Shown: positions 11,763-23,721, counted from the stretch's first letter. The stretch is DNA of 64,000 nt from Echinometra lucunter (GCA_029962745.1 CM057157.1:29503277-29567276); one strand, 5' to 3'. Made by a program: numbers and translations. Notes: generated by a model not told the origin, from the letters alone.

Positions 11763-12663
11763 GGAAGGGTCCATGTAATAATTACTATGAGCTGCTAAAA
11801 GGTTGTCATACATTTCTATTGGAATGACTGGATTGTGCAGTTCTCTAAGATATCTCTTTTTAAATGTATGATAAGGAAGGATCCATGTAATACTCACTAT
11901 GTGCTGCTAAGAGTTTGTCATACATTTCTATTGAAATGAATGGATTAGGCAGATCTCTGAGATATCTCTTTTTAAACATATGATAAGGAAGGGTCTTTGT
12001 AATACTCACTATGTGCTGCTAAGAGTTTGTCATACATTTCTATTGGAATGACTGGATTAAGCAGTTCTCTAAGATACCTCTTTTTAAGGAAGGGTCTATG
12101 CAATACTATGTGCTGCTAAGTGGTTGTCATACATTTCTATTGGAAAATGACTGGATTAAGCAGTTCTCTGAGATATCTTTTTTTAAATGTATGATAAGGA
12201 AGGGTCCATGTCATACTATGTGCTGCTAAGAGGTTGTCATACATTTCTATTGAAATGACTGGATTAGGCAGTTCTCTAAGATATCTCGTTTTAAATGTAT
12301 GATAAGGAAGGGTCTATGTAATACTCACTATGTGCTGCTAAGAGGTTGTCATACATTTCTATTGAAATGACTGGATTAGGCAGTTCTCAAGATATCTCGT
12401 TTTAAATGTATGATAACGAAGGGTCTATGTAATACTCACTATGTGCTGCTAAGAGGTTGTCATACATTTCTATTGAAATGACTGGATTAGGCAGTTCTCT
12501 AAGATATCTCGTTTTAAATGTATGATAAGGAAGGATCTATGTAATACTCACTATGTGCTGCTAAGAGGTTGTCATACATTTCTATTGAAATGACTGGATT
12601 AGGCAGTTCTCTAAGATATCTCTTTTTAAATGTATGATAAGGAAGGGTCTATGTAATACTCAC
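11763..12663. repeat. Tandem array copied from RhoGAP exon 3' end and donor
   Basis: About eight units of roughly 106-112 bp precede (in plus coordinates) the true exon end. Each holds the last about 73 nt of the exon at 12664-12873, then its donor and about 35 nt of intron. ACTCAC (minus-strand GTGAGT) is kept at 11892, 12004, 12323, 12434 and 12546, as in the real donor at 12658. It is lost in the other units. Confidence 0.95.
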
Positions 12664-12873
12664 TATGTGCTGCTAAGAGGTTGTCATACATTTCTATTGG
12701 AATGACTGGATTAGGCAGTTCTCTAAGATATCTCTTGAGTACACCAGTGATGCAGTGAACATCGGAATAACGGGAGAGATCTACAGCATCAGGATTTTCG
12801 TTGAAGCTTCTTTTGATATCGTTGACAGCTGACGTTGATGAAGACACTCGATACAAACCACGCTCTCCGACAC
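12664..12873 (-). CDS. PIK3R1-like: p85 exon, RhoGAP domain with arginine finger
   Basis: A 210-nt exon, residues 366-435, phases 2 and 1, donor GTGAGT. It reads RGLYRVSSS (R374 at the arginine-finger position), then VLKRYLRELPNPVIP, the conserved Lys/Arg helix of RhoGAP and p85 BH domains. The last about 73 nt of the exon, together with the donor and some 35 nt of intron, is the template of a tandem array that continues to about 11763. The array's final unit is this exon itself. Confidence 0.94.
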
Positions 12874-13886
12874 CTACAAGAGATCAGAAAACATTCTCAA
12901 TCATGCTGTCTCATACTTACATGTATATCCTTTTTTACACTCGATTTTTTTTTTAGCCCCATAGCGATTCTTAACCCTGAACTATTGCTAACCTCCGATT
13001 ATCAATTTTGCTTTTCACACACAGATTTTAGTCCCGTACTATCTGTTTAACCTGAGATACTAACACCACAGTGGCTGTACTAACCCTACTTTCATCCAGG
13101 GCCAGATACTTATTATCTACAGGGCTAGCCCACTTTTGTAAAACAGAGTGTGAAAAGAAAGTGAGCTAGGTTTAACCCGGGAAATAGGTGGGGCAAAGTG
13201 GTGCCCGTAATAGTTCTACCTATTTTCCAAGGGTTAAGCAAACATTTGCCAGTGTAAAAAGAATATTAGAGAGATGACTACATATTCAAAAACCTGAAAA
13301 GAAAAGAACAAAAGACTAGTTCAAACTGCATAGGATTCTCACTAGTTCTTTCAAACAGATTATTTTTCTTTATCTGTTTTATCATGGCTTCTCAACAAAA
13401 TTTAGATATACTGCATTAACTGTACCCTGACTTTGTCTTGTTAAAAATGATACAGCTAAAGCTGTGTTTGCTAATGATGCGGCATACCACCGGTTCACAT
13501 TATTTTATGTAAACAAGCCATAATACACGATTAAAGCAAATTGAATACAATCAAAATCATAAAATTGAACAAAACTAAAAATCTATATGTGAATTCTAAT
13601 TAAAAATATTCAAACTGCAATAATAATCAAAAAGGGCATTCAGGTGAAATGCTAAAGAATTTCCAACTTAGAATAAATTCATGACTATGGAAACAGACAT
13701 AGCTAGAACATTTTGAATGGGGGGGGGGGTGTAAGACTCAAATTTGCTGACAGATTTTTATGTGGTGACTCCAAATTTGCTGAGTTACGCTGCATTCAAA
13801 GTCTAATCTACCTCCCCCCCCCCACATATAAAATTATTTTCAAACAACATCGCAGAAGTTGATCTTTATCACACACACCACACAAC

Positions 13887-13921
<35 letters not shown>

Positions 13922-14098
13922 ATTAGCGATGCCCATGATAATGAACTTCCGGCTGTATCCAGTTTGAACTTATTTGAAAAGAGCTGACAATTAATAACCT
14001 GAATATTGTATGATTACAAACTACTAAGGGTGTGTAATATTCAATTTAATAGATGATTATTTGTCACCCCCAAGGAGGACAAATAATAAGGCTTCATA
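12874..14098. other. Intron; poly-C tract at 13888-13921
   Basis: No exon seen. Holds a homopolymer run of 34 C on the plus strand, with shorter G and C runs at about 13720 and 13815. A purine-poor inverted-looking segment with GCTAGCCCACTT and AAGTGAGCTAGG lies at about 13125-13165. Confidence 0.7.
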
Positions 14099-14511
14099 TT
14101 AACCCATTCATGACAGGAATTATTCAAAGCCTAATTTGATCAGCTTTTATTCTTCAAATTGGCAACACCAACATTTTTATTTTATTGCTGCATTTTCCTT
14201 ATAAAACGTCATGTATCTGAAATGAATATAAATTGACAGAAATTATGAGAAGTCAAAAAGTTGCCAATTTGCAGGGGAAAATTGTGATTTTAAACCTTCT
14301 ATCACATTGCAAATTTAAGGATTTTAATGCTTATTTTCCTTTTAAAAATTGTCAGCATCAAACAACGAATATTGACGCAACCAAAATGGGCACAGTTTGT
14401 GTAGAATTTTTTGCTCTTTCTGCTCATGTATTTGTTATGATTTTTAGGGCTTTGCATCAAAAGATATTAGGCCAAACCACAAAATGTGGACCTCTGTCAC
14501 GAATGGGTTAA
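14099..14511. mobile_element. piggyBac-like MITE copy b
   Basis: TTAA target sites at both ends, inverted termini CCCATTCATGACAG and CTGTCACGAATGGG, about 405 bp between. Confidence 0.9.
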
Positions 14512-15458
14512 ATAATCATTTACTTTTCTGAATTTTCTTGCATATCTGCCAAAAGTATGACAGGTATTTATGGTACCTTGTCATAATTTCTTTCATGGAG
14601 TCAGAATTTTTGTTACCACATGGCAGGAGAGAAAAAAGTATTACTAATTTAAGTATGACATCATTTCATCCAGAACAACATTGAGGTTGTGAACTTAAAA
14701 ATGAATTATTTGCCTTTTTCCCCTTCCGAAATCTCCTGGGAACAAAGAGATGTTTAGTCACTACAACAATTTTCGTCAAGTAGACTCCGAAAAACACGTT
14801 TATGCGGTTTCTCTCTGCAAATCACTTCTGACAACAAGGATTGAAGGGTATTTCTACTCTTTATTTCTCAGAGAAGGCGTTTTAGATGCTCAACATCGGC
14901 ACTCTCCAAATGTCAAAAGGGGGGGAAGGTCTTCCAAATCGAGGGCAGGATGTCCACATAATAGCCCCCATCCTGTTTTTGTCGCTGGCATAATTCATTC
15001 CGCCTCACGCTGGTTGCCTTACCTTTCCACAAAAATCACATGTGCACACTCTCAGTGTCATATTTTCTCTCTTCCTTTCTCTTCATTTTATTTATATCTA
15101 CATGTATATGTTTTTGTTTTTTTCTTCACACTATCCCTCTTTTTTTTTCTAACTGCCTCATTCTATATATGAAGAGTTTATATGCAAACACAGATAAATG
15201 CCATTTTCGACAATTTTAAAGTAAGGTCACTGTCATAAAGTAGAAAGTGATACCTTTCAAATGAAATAATGGTAATGACATATGAAGGTACTGAAGTTAA
15301 AGTCAAAGGGAGTATATATTTTATTATTTTCTTAATTTTTCTTGATCTTTAATTGCAAATATCTCAATTTGACAAAACTGGATTTATATATGTTTTTTTT
15401 TTTTCATTCAAATTCTTCATATATCAATGTAACATGTACATGTATCATTCATTCTTCC

Positions 15459-15490
<32 letters not shown>

Positions 15491-15493
15491 CCC

Positions 15494-15523
<30 letters not shown>
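15459..15523. repeat. TC microsatellite
   Basis: Nearly pure (TC)n, just upstream of foldback MITE copy 2. The low-complexity tracts at 15901-15940 (C then A), 16003-16020 (A) and 16100-16111 (G) are similar noise. Confidence 0.9.
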
Positions 15524-15525
<2 letters not shown>

Positions 15526-15559
15526 GTTTACTAACCATGTTGTTAATCATAAAACTAAT

Positions 15560-15733
15560 GGGGTGTTGCAAGAAAGTTGCAATTGATTGCAAGTTGCAAC
15601 TGATTGTCACTGGCCAATCAAAATCATTGTTGAATGCATGTCTTCTTAAAAGGGCAGACTATGAGCCAATCAGAATGGTTGTTTCAAAATTAGCAATTAT
15701 TTGCAATTGATTGCAACCTTCTTGCAACACCCC
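15560..15733. mobile_element. Foldback MITE (GGGGTGTTGCAAG), copy 2
   Basis: GGGGTGTTGCAAGAAAGTTG at the left and TTGCAACACCCC at the right; closely related to 7955-8141. Confidence 0.85.
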
Positions 15734-15912
15734 ACAAGACTAATTGTACATTCATGTGACATACCGCTAAATGTTCAGTGTACTTATCTCTACCTGTATC
15801 TGTATCAACCATCTAGAAAACTTCCTATCCCTGCTTCATTTGCTTCACAGAAAGGGGGGGGGGGAGTCAAATACAAATATATTGCTGTACACTTCGGCAA
15901 CCCCCCCCCCCC

Positions 15913-15945
<33 letters not shown>

Positions 15946-16344
15946 AATGAATAAATAAATAAATAAAAAACATGTGATGTATTTTTAGTGTCAAAAAGGC
16001 AACAAAAAAAAAAAAAAAAAGAACACACAAGCAAAAATAGGGAAAAGGCATCATGTCTTAGTTTAACCATATGCTCGAGAGGTACATGTATACATGTTGG
16101 GGGGGGGGGGGTAAAATAGCACCACAAAACTTAAAAAGGTGGGGTGTGATTATTGATCAGTGCACAGTGGTTTTGGAAGACGTGTGGTCATGCTTGTTTA
16201 CAGTAAAATATTCTGACCCCCTTCCCCACTCCCCCCCCCCCCCCCTCCAAATTTCCTATATGAATAAATGAATGACTATACAGTGTATAAAATGAAATGA
16301 AAAGAAGTGAAGTCAGTTTATATAAAGGGTTTGGCATGCGATAT

Positions 16345-16599
16345 CATATATCGTCGGTGGGCTATTAACACCTCGTATCTCAAAATTGAAAAATTTTGAG
16401 GACAGCTCAGAAAAAGCTCCATTTTAGATATAAGTGGCAACCTTCTTTTGCCTGGAAAGAGTTCTCTACATGAATTAGGAGACTGTTTTCAGACAATATG
16501 AGGTTGCCACCATTGCCATAATTCGAAAATACAGCTTTTTCTGAGCTGTTCTCAAAATTTTTTGAGATACAAGGTTTTAACAGCCCACCGACGATATGA
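16345..16599. mobile_element. Foldback MITE (CATATCGTCGGTGGGCTGTTAA ends)
   Basis: Arms containing TCGTCGGTGGGCTATTAA and TTAACAGCCCACCGACGA, then GTATCTCAAAA / TTTTGAGATAC and AGCTCAGAAAAAGCT / AGCTTTTTCTGAGCT. About 255 bp, no coding content. Confidence 0.75.
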
Positions 16600-16741
16600 C
16601 AGATCTGTATAGAAAGATTAAAAAGAATGAAGAGAAAGTCATTTATATATTGCGTAATACATATTACTTCTGATAAGAGCTTTACAAAATCCATCTGAAT
16701 AATTAAGAAAGGAATATGATATTAGTAGAACTGTGCCTAAC

Positions 16742-16840
16742 CTTTGTTTTCTATAGCCTCCACACATTTGACGACCACAAGGGGTGCGTGTGAATGAGCT
16801 GGATCAAACTGGTCTGCTAAGCTTTGGCTGAACACATTGG
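16742..16840 (-). CDS. PIK3R1-like: p85 exon, RhoGAP (BH) domain start
   Basis: A 99-nt exon, residues 333-365, phases 2 and 1, donor GTTAGG, acceptor TTGACAG. It encodes NVFSQSLADQF and then APLVVVKCVEAIENK, matching RhoGAP helix A and the start of the catalytic loop (P-x-x-V-x-x-C-x-x-x-I-E). Confidence 0.92.
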
Positions 16841-18333
16841 CTGTCAAGAAATAAAGAAGAAAAATTAATGTATATAAATTACATGTCCAAACTCAACACC
16901 ACTTGGACAATAAATTATACTCGTAGGTCAAATTGTTACTGGTAGATCACATCTTATATGGATGCACTCATTTGAAGGTTGCGTATAGTTTTGGTACATG
17001 TAGGTCCTCAAAAATTATTTATCAGATTTCTTTGCTTTCAGTTACTGTAAATGCAGAAATATTCATAGTACATAAATTTTCACAAATTTTACGCTATTTT
17101 CAGCAAGCACGAATTCTAGAAATCGTGAACTAGCTCTGACTTCATTACTGACATACACGCATAGCTGTACACAGAGTTTGTATCCTGAATTTTTCATAAA
17201 CTGATTATAATCTAGTTGAATATTCAGACCATTATTTCATGAATATTAATAGAGGAAAATTCACAAAACCTAGTCAAATAAATTTGAACATCCTTCACTT
17301 TTACAATGTGAAAAATCAGACACATGCTTTTGAGTTATTAACGATCAAAGGTTTTGATTTTTTTTTTTTCACCTAAAGGTAGGAACTTTGCCTCTGCAAT
17401 ATAACTAAATGTCTTTCAGTTTTTAACAACTTTGAAGCAAACTTATGTGTGCTATAACTCATGAGACTTATTCTTTTATGTTTTTTTTTATGCCTAGCAC
17501 ACCATACACCATAAAGACTTGCAGTAATCCAACCCAGAAAGGTCTACAGCTGGGACATGTCTTAAAATAAATGAATCTACGAATCTTTCAAAAATTGCAG
17601 AGATGATCATTACAATTACAAACTACATGGTTAACATGAGAGGACAATGTGAACATATTGATACACCACGATCTGTAATTTCAGAGGAGGGAGAAATAAA
17701 TTGACCATAAACATCAACTTGCACATCTGATATGTATTCTAGATGGTGAGCAGAAGAACAAAAGACTATGAATTCAGTTCTGCTATTAATCTATTGGCGA
17801 CAGATGACATCCAAGTCTACATTTCTGCAGTGCATAGAGAGATACAAACTCAAAGTTAAGGAGAGGCAGAGAGAGTCGCCTGCTAAGCATACTCCTCTAC
17901 ACACCTCTTAATTCCAAAATGATAGTTTGCTTGTTCAAAACAAAAACACAAGCTGATAATGCTTACTGAATATAAACAGAAGTGTGTTTGTTCCTTTAAA
18001 GAATTAGGACCATAGCAACAGATATTGCATTTTAATTCTTCAATATTGCATCTTTTTTCTTGAATGTTGCACCATATCTTGTTTTTTCTTAACATTATAT
18101 AACAGTTGGCTGGATTGTACAAAGTTTTACACACAAAAAAAACCCATACATAAAACACAAACCAAAATTTCAACAACATAAATATGAGACTATTATAAAT
18201 ACACAGAAATAATACAGCAAATTAACAATGGTACTATAAGTGATTATGTCTAAAAATGCTGAAGTGACAATATGTCACCTCAACTGTTTTCTGAATACCA
18301 CCCAAAAGATTCAGAAAACAGTAAAGAAATCTT

Positions 18334-18747
18334 TTAACCCATTCGTGACAGAGGTCCACATTTTGTGGTTTGTCCTAATATCTTTTGATGCAAAGCCCTA
18401 AAAATCATACCAAATGCATGAGCAGAAAGAGCAAAAAATTCTACACTAACTGCCCATTTTGGTTGCATCAATATTCGTTGTTTGATGCTGAAAATTTTTA
18501 AAAGGAAAATAAGCATTAAAATCCTTAAATTGGCAATGTGATAGAAAGTTTAAAATCACCGTTTTCCCCTGCAAATTGGCAGCTTTTTGACTTCTCATCA
18601 TTATTTCTGTCAATTTATATTCATTTCAGATACATGACGTTTTATAAGAAAAATGTAGCAATAAAATAGAAGTGTTGATGTTGCCAATTTGAAGAATAAA
18701 AGCTGATCAAATTAGGCTTTAAATAATTCCTGTCACAAATGGGTTAA
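18334..18747. mobile_element. piggyBac-like MITE copy c
   Basis: TTAA at both sides with CCCATTCGTGACAG and CTGTCACAAATGGG termini. It ends 30 nt inside the intron from the C1 exon donor at 18777. Confidence 0.9.
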
Positions 18748-18777
18748 AGAAGAAGAAGAAAAATAGAAGCTACTTAC

Positions 18778-18873
18778 CACGTATAGCACTATCTCTTCTC
18801 GTCCTTACTCCTGAAGGATCGCATCGAGGAAGACCAGTGGCTGCACATGTACGATGGAAGATACATCCACAAT
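18778..18873 (-). CDS. PIK3R1-like: p85 exon, C1 domain second half
   Basis: A 96-nt exon, residues 301-332, phases 2 and 1, donor GTAAGT, acceptor CTCCTAG. It supplies C302, H307, C310 and C318 and completes H-X12-C-X2-C-X13-C-X2-C-X4-H-X2-C-X7-C with no deviation. A basic linker (RTRRDSAIR) follows. The first part of this exon with its acceptor recurs upstream as decayed tandem copies to about 19140. The same MITE family as after the preceding exon lies about 30 nt beyond the donor, in the opposite orientation. Confidence 0.93.
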
Positions 18874-19140
18874 CTAGGAGAAAATATACAAAGCAATATT
18901 AGAAAGCAGTGCTAGAAGACCAGTAGCTACGCATGTACGATGGAAGATACATCCACAATCTAGGAGAAAATATACAAATATTAGAAAACAATGCTTAAAA
19001 GAACAGTAGCAGAATGGCTGCACAAGTACAAGTACAATGTAGGAGAATATACAAATAAATATTAGAAAACAACAATTAAAAATCCACTGGCTGCATATGT
19101 AAGATGAAATATATATTCACAGTTAAGGAGAAAATATATA
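18874..19140. repeat. Decayed tandem copies of C1 exon acceptor region
   Basis: Units of about 79-86 bp repeat the first about 40-50 nt of the exon at 18778-18873 plus its acceptor and upstream intron (CATCCACAATCTAGGAGAAAATATACAAA on the plus strand, split here at the acceptor). Acceptor equivalents lie near 18960, 19039 and 19124. Divergence increases away from the exon. Confidence 0.85.
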
Positions 19141-19261
19141 TTAGATTTATTCTAATATTTTGTCAACAGAAGCAGGATATTATAGATGATGTATAAAACA
19201 TCAGTAGCTTGCACTCCTGCACCAAGCATGTACATGTACATGTATACTGAGTCTGAGAACA

Positions 19262-19395
19262 GGGCTGCGTTTCACGAAACAGTCATAAGTCTAACTTCTT
19301 GGACATCCCATTGAAACGTGTGCTGTAGAATTAACACGCGTTTCAATGGGATGTCCATGAACTTAGACTTATGACGGTTTTGTGAAATGCAGCCC
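19262..19395. mobile_element. Foldback MITE (GGGCTGCGTTTCA), copy 1
   Basis: Arms GGGCTGCGTTTCACGAAACA, GTCATAAGTCTAACTTCTTG and GACATCCCATTGAAACGTGT and their complements. A second copy is at 23589-23721. Confidence 0.85.
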
Positions 19396-20855
19396 AGGTG
19401 AATAACATGGCAATAAGATGTTGAACTTCTCATGCGACAGGTCTGCTACTCTCCAGTACTTCAATAAATACTCCACTCATGATAAAACAAACCCCAAAAT
19501 TAATCTGTCAATAGTCAATACAACAGAAAATGGCAAAAATTTATCAAGTCACAATGTCTAGCATTACAGACTCACAAGTATTCCTACGTGGAGCTTTTCC
19601 AATCATGTTTCCAGGTGACAGATGGGTGGTCATTTAGAATCTAAACACATGTACATGTAGTTCCTATGATACCAGATTGTTCAATCAGTCAGTCAGTCAG
19701 TCAGGAAAGACTATTTCCGGGAAATTGAACATCCCACTTGTAACGTGCCTAACAAACCTGTAAGGCATCTTGCTGAACACACAATCAAGCATTCAACATT
19801 GTATTCCAATGACCTGGCTACCAGTCAATTCCCTTCCCTTATGGGACAAGATCACTAATGTTGGCAAGGAAGCGTCGGATCTTGAAATTATTACTTCGCA
19901 TTACACACAGTTACATTTTCTTGTCGTCTTTCGCTACAGGCAATGTGAAATCCTTGACATACTTCTGATAAGCTACAAATTCAATTTTCTATTAAAATTG
20001 CAATTGATTAATCAAAGATACAAGTATTGTTCAAATTCAACACACAGCAACATTTAATCTACATAACATGTACCATGAATGGATTAAGAAGTATCATTCA
20101 TATCAAGTATACTTACTTCAAACTACGTTGAGAATAGAATTGAGATTAGAAAAAAATATGGAACCTTGCCAATTTGGATATCTTTGAAACAAGTTCCTAT
20201 TTTTGCACTAAACCACAGGGTTTGTTTTTTTCATTTTTTTTTAAATAAATAATTTCTTCTCTACCTACAATACATACATGTACAATGTACACATAAAGTC
20301 AGCATGTCTTCTAATTAATAAGACTGCATCTGCTTACTTTCAAGAGACATTCCCTTTCTCATCTTTCAAAAAAATTTCCACAACTTTAAAAACTTGGTGG
20401 AGTATCAAGTCTCCATTTTTTGCCGTTAAAAATGGTGAAATGACATGAAACATAATCCAGGCTAGTAAAATAGTTTAAGATGAAAATCATTTCACACGAA
20501 ATGAAAAAAAAAAAAATCCAGAGCACACTAGTCAAATGCTTCAAGGTAGTTCTTTCATAAGAAATAAAAATTGCAAGGAATTATCGTCACCAAGATTTCC
20601 AATATACAAAATTCAGACTTCTAAGAGATGCAGCACTGTCTCATATAGTCAATATCGATCCTTATGTACATGTACATGCTATGCAGGATTACGGAGCAGT
20701 AAGAAATATAAAAATTTGGGTATTAACGCATCAAAAAAGCATGTTATCTGTCTTTTTTTTTTTTACCATCTATAATTCAATATTGACCTTACATGTATAT
20801 AAATACTTTCAAATTGATTTTTTATTTCTCATGTGTTGCCTATCATCACACTCAT

Positions 20856-21123
20856 GGGATGTTACAAAATACATGTAGTTGCCATCAATTGCAACTCCCC
20901 CAAATCAATCAAAAGTCTTGCAAGTGATTGCAAATTTACAACTGATTGCAACATGCAATCAATCTTCTTGCAAGAAAAAATTGCGCTTGAGAAAAAATAT
21001 CACACGCAAGTCTTGAAATCATTGGCAAATCAAGTGTAATTTTAAGTACAATCAGTTGCAAAATTGGCAAAACATGGAATTGATTTGCAGTTGATCCCAA
21101 CTCAACTTTCTTGCAACACCACC
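20856..21123. mobile_element. Diverged foldback MITE with TTGCAA words
   Basis: GGGATGTTACAAAA at the left and CTTTCTTGCAACACC at the right, with many TTGCAA/CAACTGATTGCAA words between. Related to copies at 7955 and 15560 but longer and internally rearranged. Confidence 0.6.
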
Positions 21124-21282
21124 TCAGTCTACTTCTCCACAGACACTTTGAGAGTTTGATTTTCAACACTATTCAGAACAAAAGACCAAATTTATCTATA
21201 AAAACTTGCTGTTTCCTTGCCTGACATATCTCATGCTGAATAATAAACAAATACCATGCACTGAGTGGCTCAAGTTGAAATT

Positions 21283-21369
21283 ATGGATTCCAAAGTGCAG
21301 GAATAGCACTATTTGTTGTGGGGCATAGCCCCAAAGAAAATAGTTCTATTTCTGTCACTGAGGAATCCA
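21283..21369. repeat. Short palindromic segment
   Basis: ATGGATTCC...GGAATCCAT arms with inner TAGCACTATT / AATAGTTCTA and a GGGGCATAGCCCC core. Probably a small foldback element, ends not established. Confidence 0.4.
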
Positions 21370-21728
21370 TAATTTCACTAGTGGCTCGAAACAGTGCATG
21401 ATATATCTCTTTTATATCCCTCCCACGAATCATGAAAAATACAATAGTGCAATGATTAAGCTGAATACACAAAATTTACACAGTGATCTATGAGGCCGAT
21501 ACTGATAGCACTTTTCACTTTTCACACGCTACCCATGAAAAACCACTGATCGATCGCATATCCGTGACGACATTCATGGCATAGTGCGCTATACCATGAA
21601 TAACGTCACGGCATAGCACATTTTCTTCATCGGCATTCTGTTTTCAACATCATCGACAGATATCATAGCAGTGTTATGTTTGGTCACGTGATGCTATTTA
21701 GTAGATCAATCACTAAAACAGAATTTCA

Positions 21729-22143
21729 TTAACCCATTCGTGACAAGAATTATTTAAAGCCTAATTTGATCAGCTTTTATTCTTCAAATTCGCAACACCA
21801 ACATTTTTATTTTATTGCTACATTTTTCTTATAAAACATCATGTATCTGAAATGAATATAAATTGACAGAAATTATGATGAGAAGTCAAAAAGTTGCCAA
21901 TTTGCAGGGGAAACAGTGATTTTAAACTTTCTATCACATTGCCAATTTAAGGATTTTAATGCTTATTTTCCTTTAAAAAATTTTCAGCATCAAACAACAA
22001 ATATTGACGGAACCAAAATGGGCACATTTTGTGTAGAATTTTTTGCTCTTTCTGCTCATGTATTTGGTATAATTTGTAGGGCCCTGCATCAAAAGTTATT
22101 AGGTCAAACCACAAAATGTGGACCTCTGTCACGAATGGGTTAA
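21729..22143. mobile_element. piggyBac-like MITE copy d
   Basis: TTAA at both sides, termini CCCATTCGTGACA and TGTCACGAATGGG. Opposite internal orientation to copy c. It ends 29-30 nt inside the intron from the C1 exon donor at 22172. Confidence 0.9.
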
Positions 22144-22172
22144 TGATGGATATAATAAGAAATATGACTTAC

Positions 22173-22289
22173 TAGAACATTCTAATCCTTGCTGTACTAG
22201 ACCAAACATGAACTTTCCACACTTATCACACCATTGCATGGTAGAGAATGTCCTTTCTTTTAACCTGTGCTCACTCTTTGGACGAGTAC
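22173..22289 (-). CDS. PIK3R1-like: p85 exon, C1 domain first half
   Basis: A 117-nt exon, residues 262 (split Cys) to 300, phases 2 and 1, donor GTAAGT. It contains the first C1 zinc ligands H269, C282, C285 and C299 (EHRLKERTFSTMQWCDKCGK). The C1 family binds two zinc ions. Typical members bind diacylglycerol or phorbol ester; many atypical ones do not. A TTAA-flanked MITE ends 30 nt into the next intron. Confidence 0.93.
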
Positions 22290-23297
22290 CTGGTCAAGAT
22301 AGAGAAGTGAGAGTACACCATTCATTAAAAGACAAGCAAGAGTCCTGGGAAATTTGAAAAGTAATTTGTGAGCTTTCCCGTTCTTTCCATGTCATTTAAG
22401 AAGAATATCATAATAAAAATGTCCCCAAGAAAGGATTGCTCTTCAAATGCCCTCATATCGGAAATATGACAAGAAAAAGCTGAAAAGTTTAGAAGTAACA
22501 TCCATGCCAGATTTGTGTGTGGTCCCATATACTCATTTTTTGGGGCAGTGCAAGTACCTTTTAGGGAAAATGAGTGAATTTCTTATCAATTCAATAATCT
22601 CAATGCTAGACACCTGAATTTATATATACAACTAATGTAACTCTCCCAGTTGCTTTAGAACAGTTTCATTCACATTATAATTACATGTCCGAACTCCAGT
22701 TTATGTTCAACATTTCTATCTTTGGTAGAGATTATTCAAGTTTCAATACCTTTATTTAGGTAACAGGTTAAGACAAAAGCGTACACCACTCATTCAACCT
22801 TCTAAGTTTGGATCTTTGGTAGAGACTGTTTTAGTTTTGATATCATTTTCTGTCACCATTTTTATACATTACACTATTTTCATAAATGACCAGCAATGCT
22901 TTAACACTGACATGAAAGACTACAGTAGCAAAATGATCCAATTTTTAAGATTCCATCTGCTCAATACTAAGATAATATATCAATCTTTTAAAAAGTAAGA
23001 AAACATTCTAGATGTGAGTGTAGTATAATGGGCTGCACATCTTCTGTGACCTTTGACCTACAATGTACCTACCCCTAAATCTAATCAGATCTTCTACCTA
23101 AAGTGATACATCCTAGGACCAAGTTTGAAGTTCATATCTCAAACAGTTCTTGTGATATCACCTTAATGATAGAGGGGGAGGGACAGAAGGACAACCTGAA
23201 GACATGATCCTTCCTGCACCACATTCTGTGGGCCGAGGCATACAAATATCATATCATATTCTGTATTTTCAAAGGAAAATAAATGAATATGACTTAC

Positions 23298-23439
23298 AAT
23301 CAGGAACAATAGTCCCACTATCTCCGTGACTTCTAGACGGTGTCATACTACCGCTTCTGGTCCTAGACTTTCCCCAGCACAGTTCATCACGAGCTATCAG
23401 GATACACTGCTGGTGAAACTTATCAAGTACACTGATTGA
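23298..23439 (-). CDS. PIK3R1-like: p85 exon, SAM last helix plus Ser/Arg-rich linker
   Basis: A 142-nt exon, residues 215-261 plus one base, phases 0 and 1, donor GTAAGT, acceptor TTTTCAG. It starts SISVLDKFHQQCILIARDEL, which fits the SAM C-terminal helix. Then comes a basic and serine-rich linker (SRTRSGSMTPSRSHGDSG) with possible phosphorylation sites such as the SMTPSR stretch. This leads directly into the C1 domain. Confidence 0.9.
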
Positions 23440-23588
23440 CTGAAAACATAAACAAACAAACAAACAAACAAATAAGACAATTTCAATCAATAAAGTAGAT
23501 CCAAATCATATTATTTGTTGACAGCTTACATGTTAAGGCTTGCTCACAAAGGCACCGGTACTTACAGCACTTGAAAAAAAAACACCAC

Positions 23589-23721
23589 GGCAGCGTTTCA
23601 TGAAACCGTCATAAGTCCAACTTCTTGGACATCCCATTGAAAAGTGTGTTGTAGAGTTAATACACGTTTCAATAGGATGTCCATGAACTTAGACTTATGA
23701 CGGTTTCATGAAAAGCAGCCC
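23589..23721. mobile_element. Foldback MITE (GGGCTGCGTTTCA), copy 2
   Basis: GGCAGCGTTTCATGAAACCG and its complement; same core ACTTCTTGGACATCCCATTG as 19262-19395. Confidence 0.85.

Noticed and set aside
11763..12663. Multiple extra RhoGAP exons (alternative exon cluster)
   Set aside because: Each unit lacks the 5' two thirds of the exon and its true acceptor, and its length is not a multiple of three. A tandem repeat is the simpler reading.
14233..14511. A shared frame of about 90 codons in several piggyBac-like MITE copies (also 4279-4560, 44320, 21916, 24107)
   Set aside because: It has no ATG at its apparent start, ends in the TTAA target site, is frame-broken in several copies and shows no domain. 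Similarity reflects recent copy age of the element.
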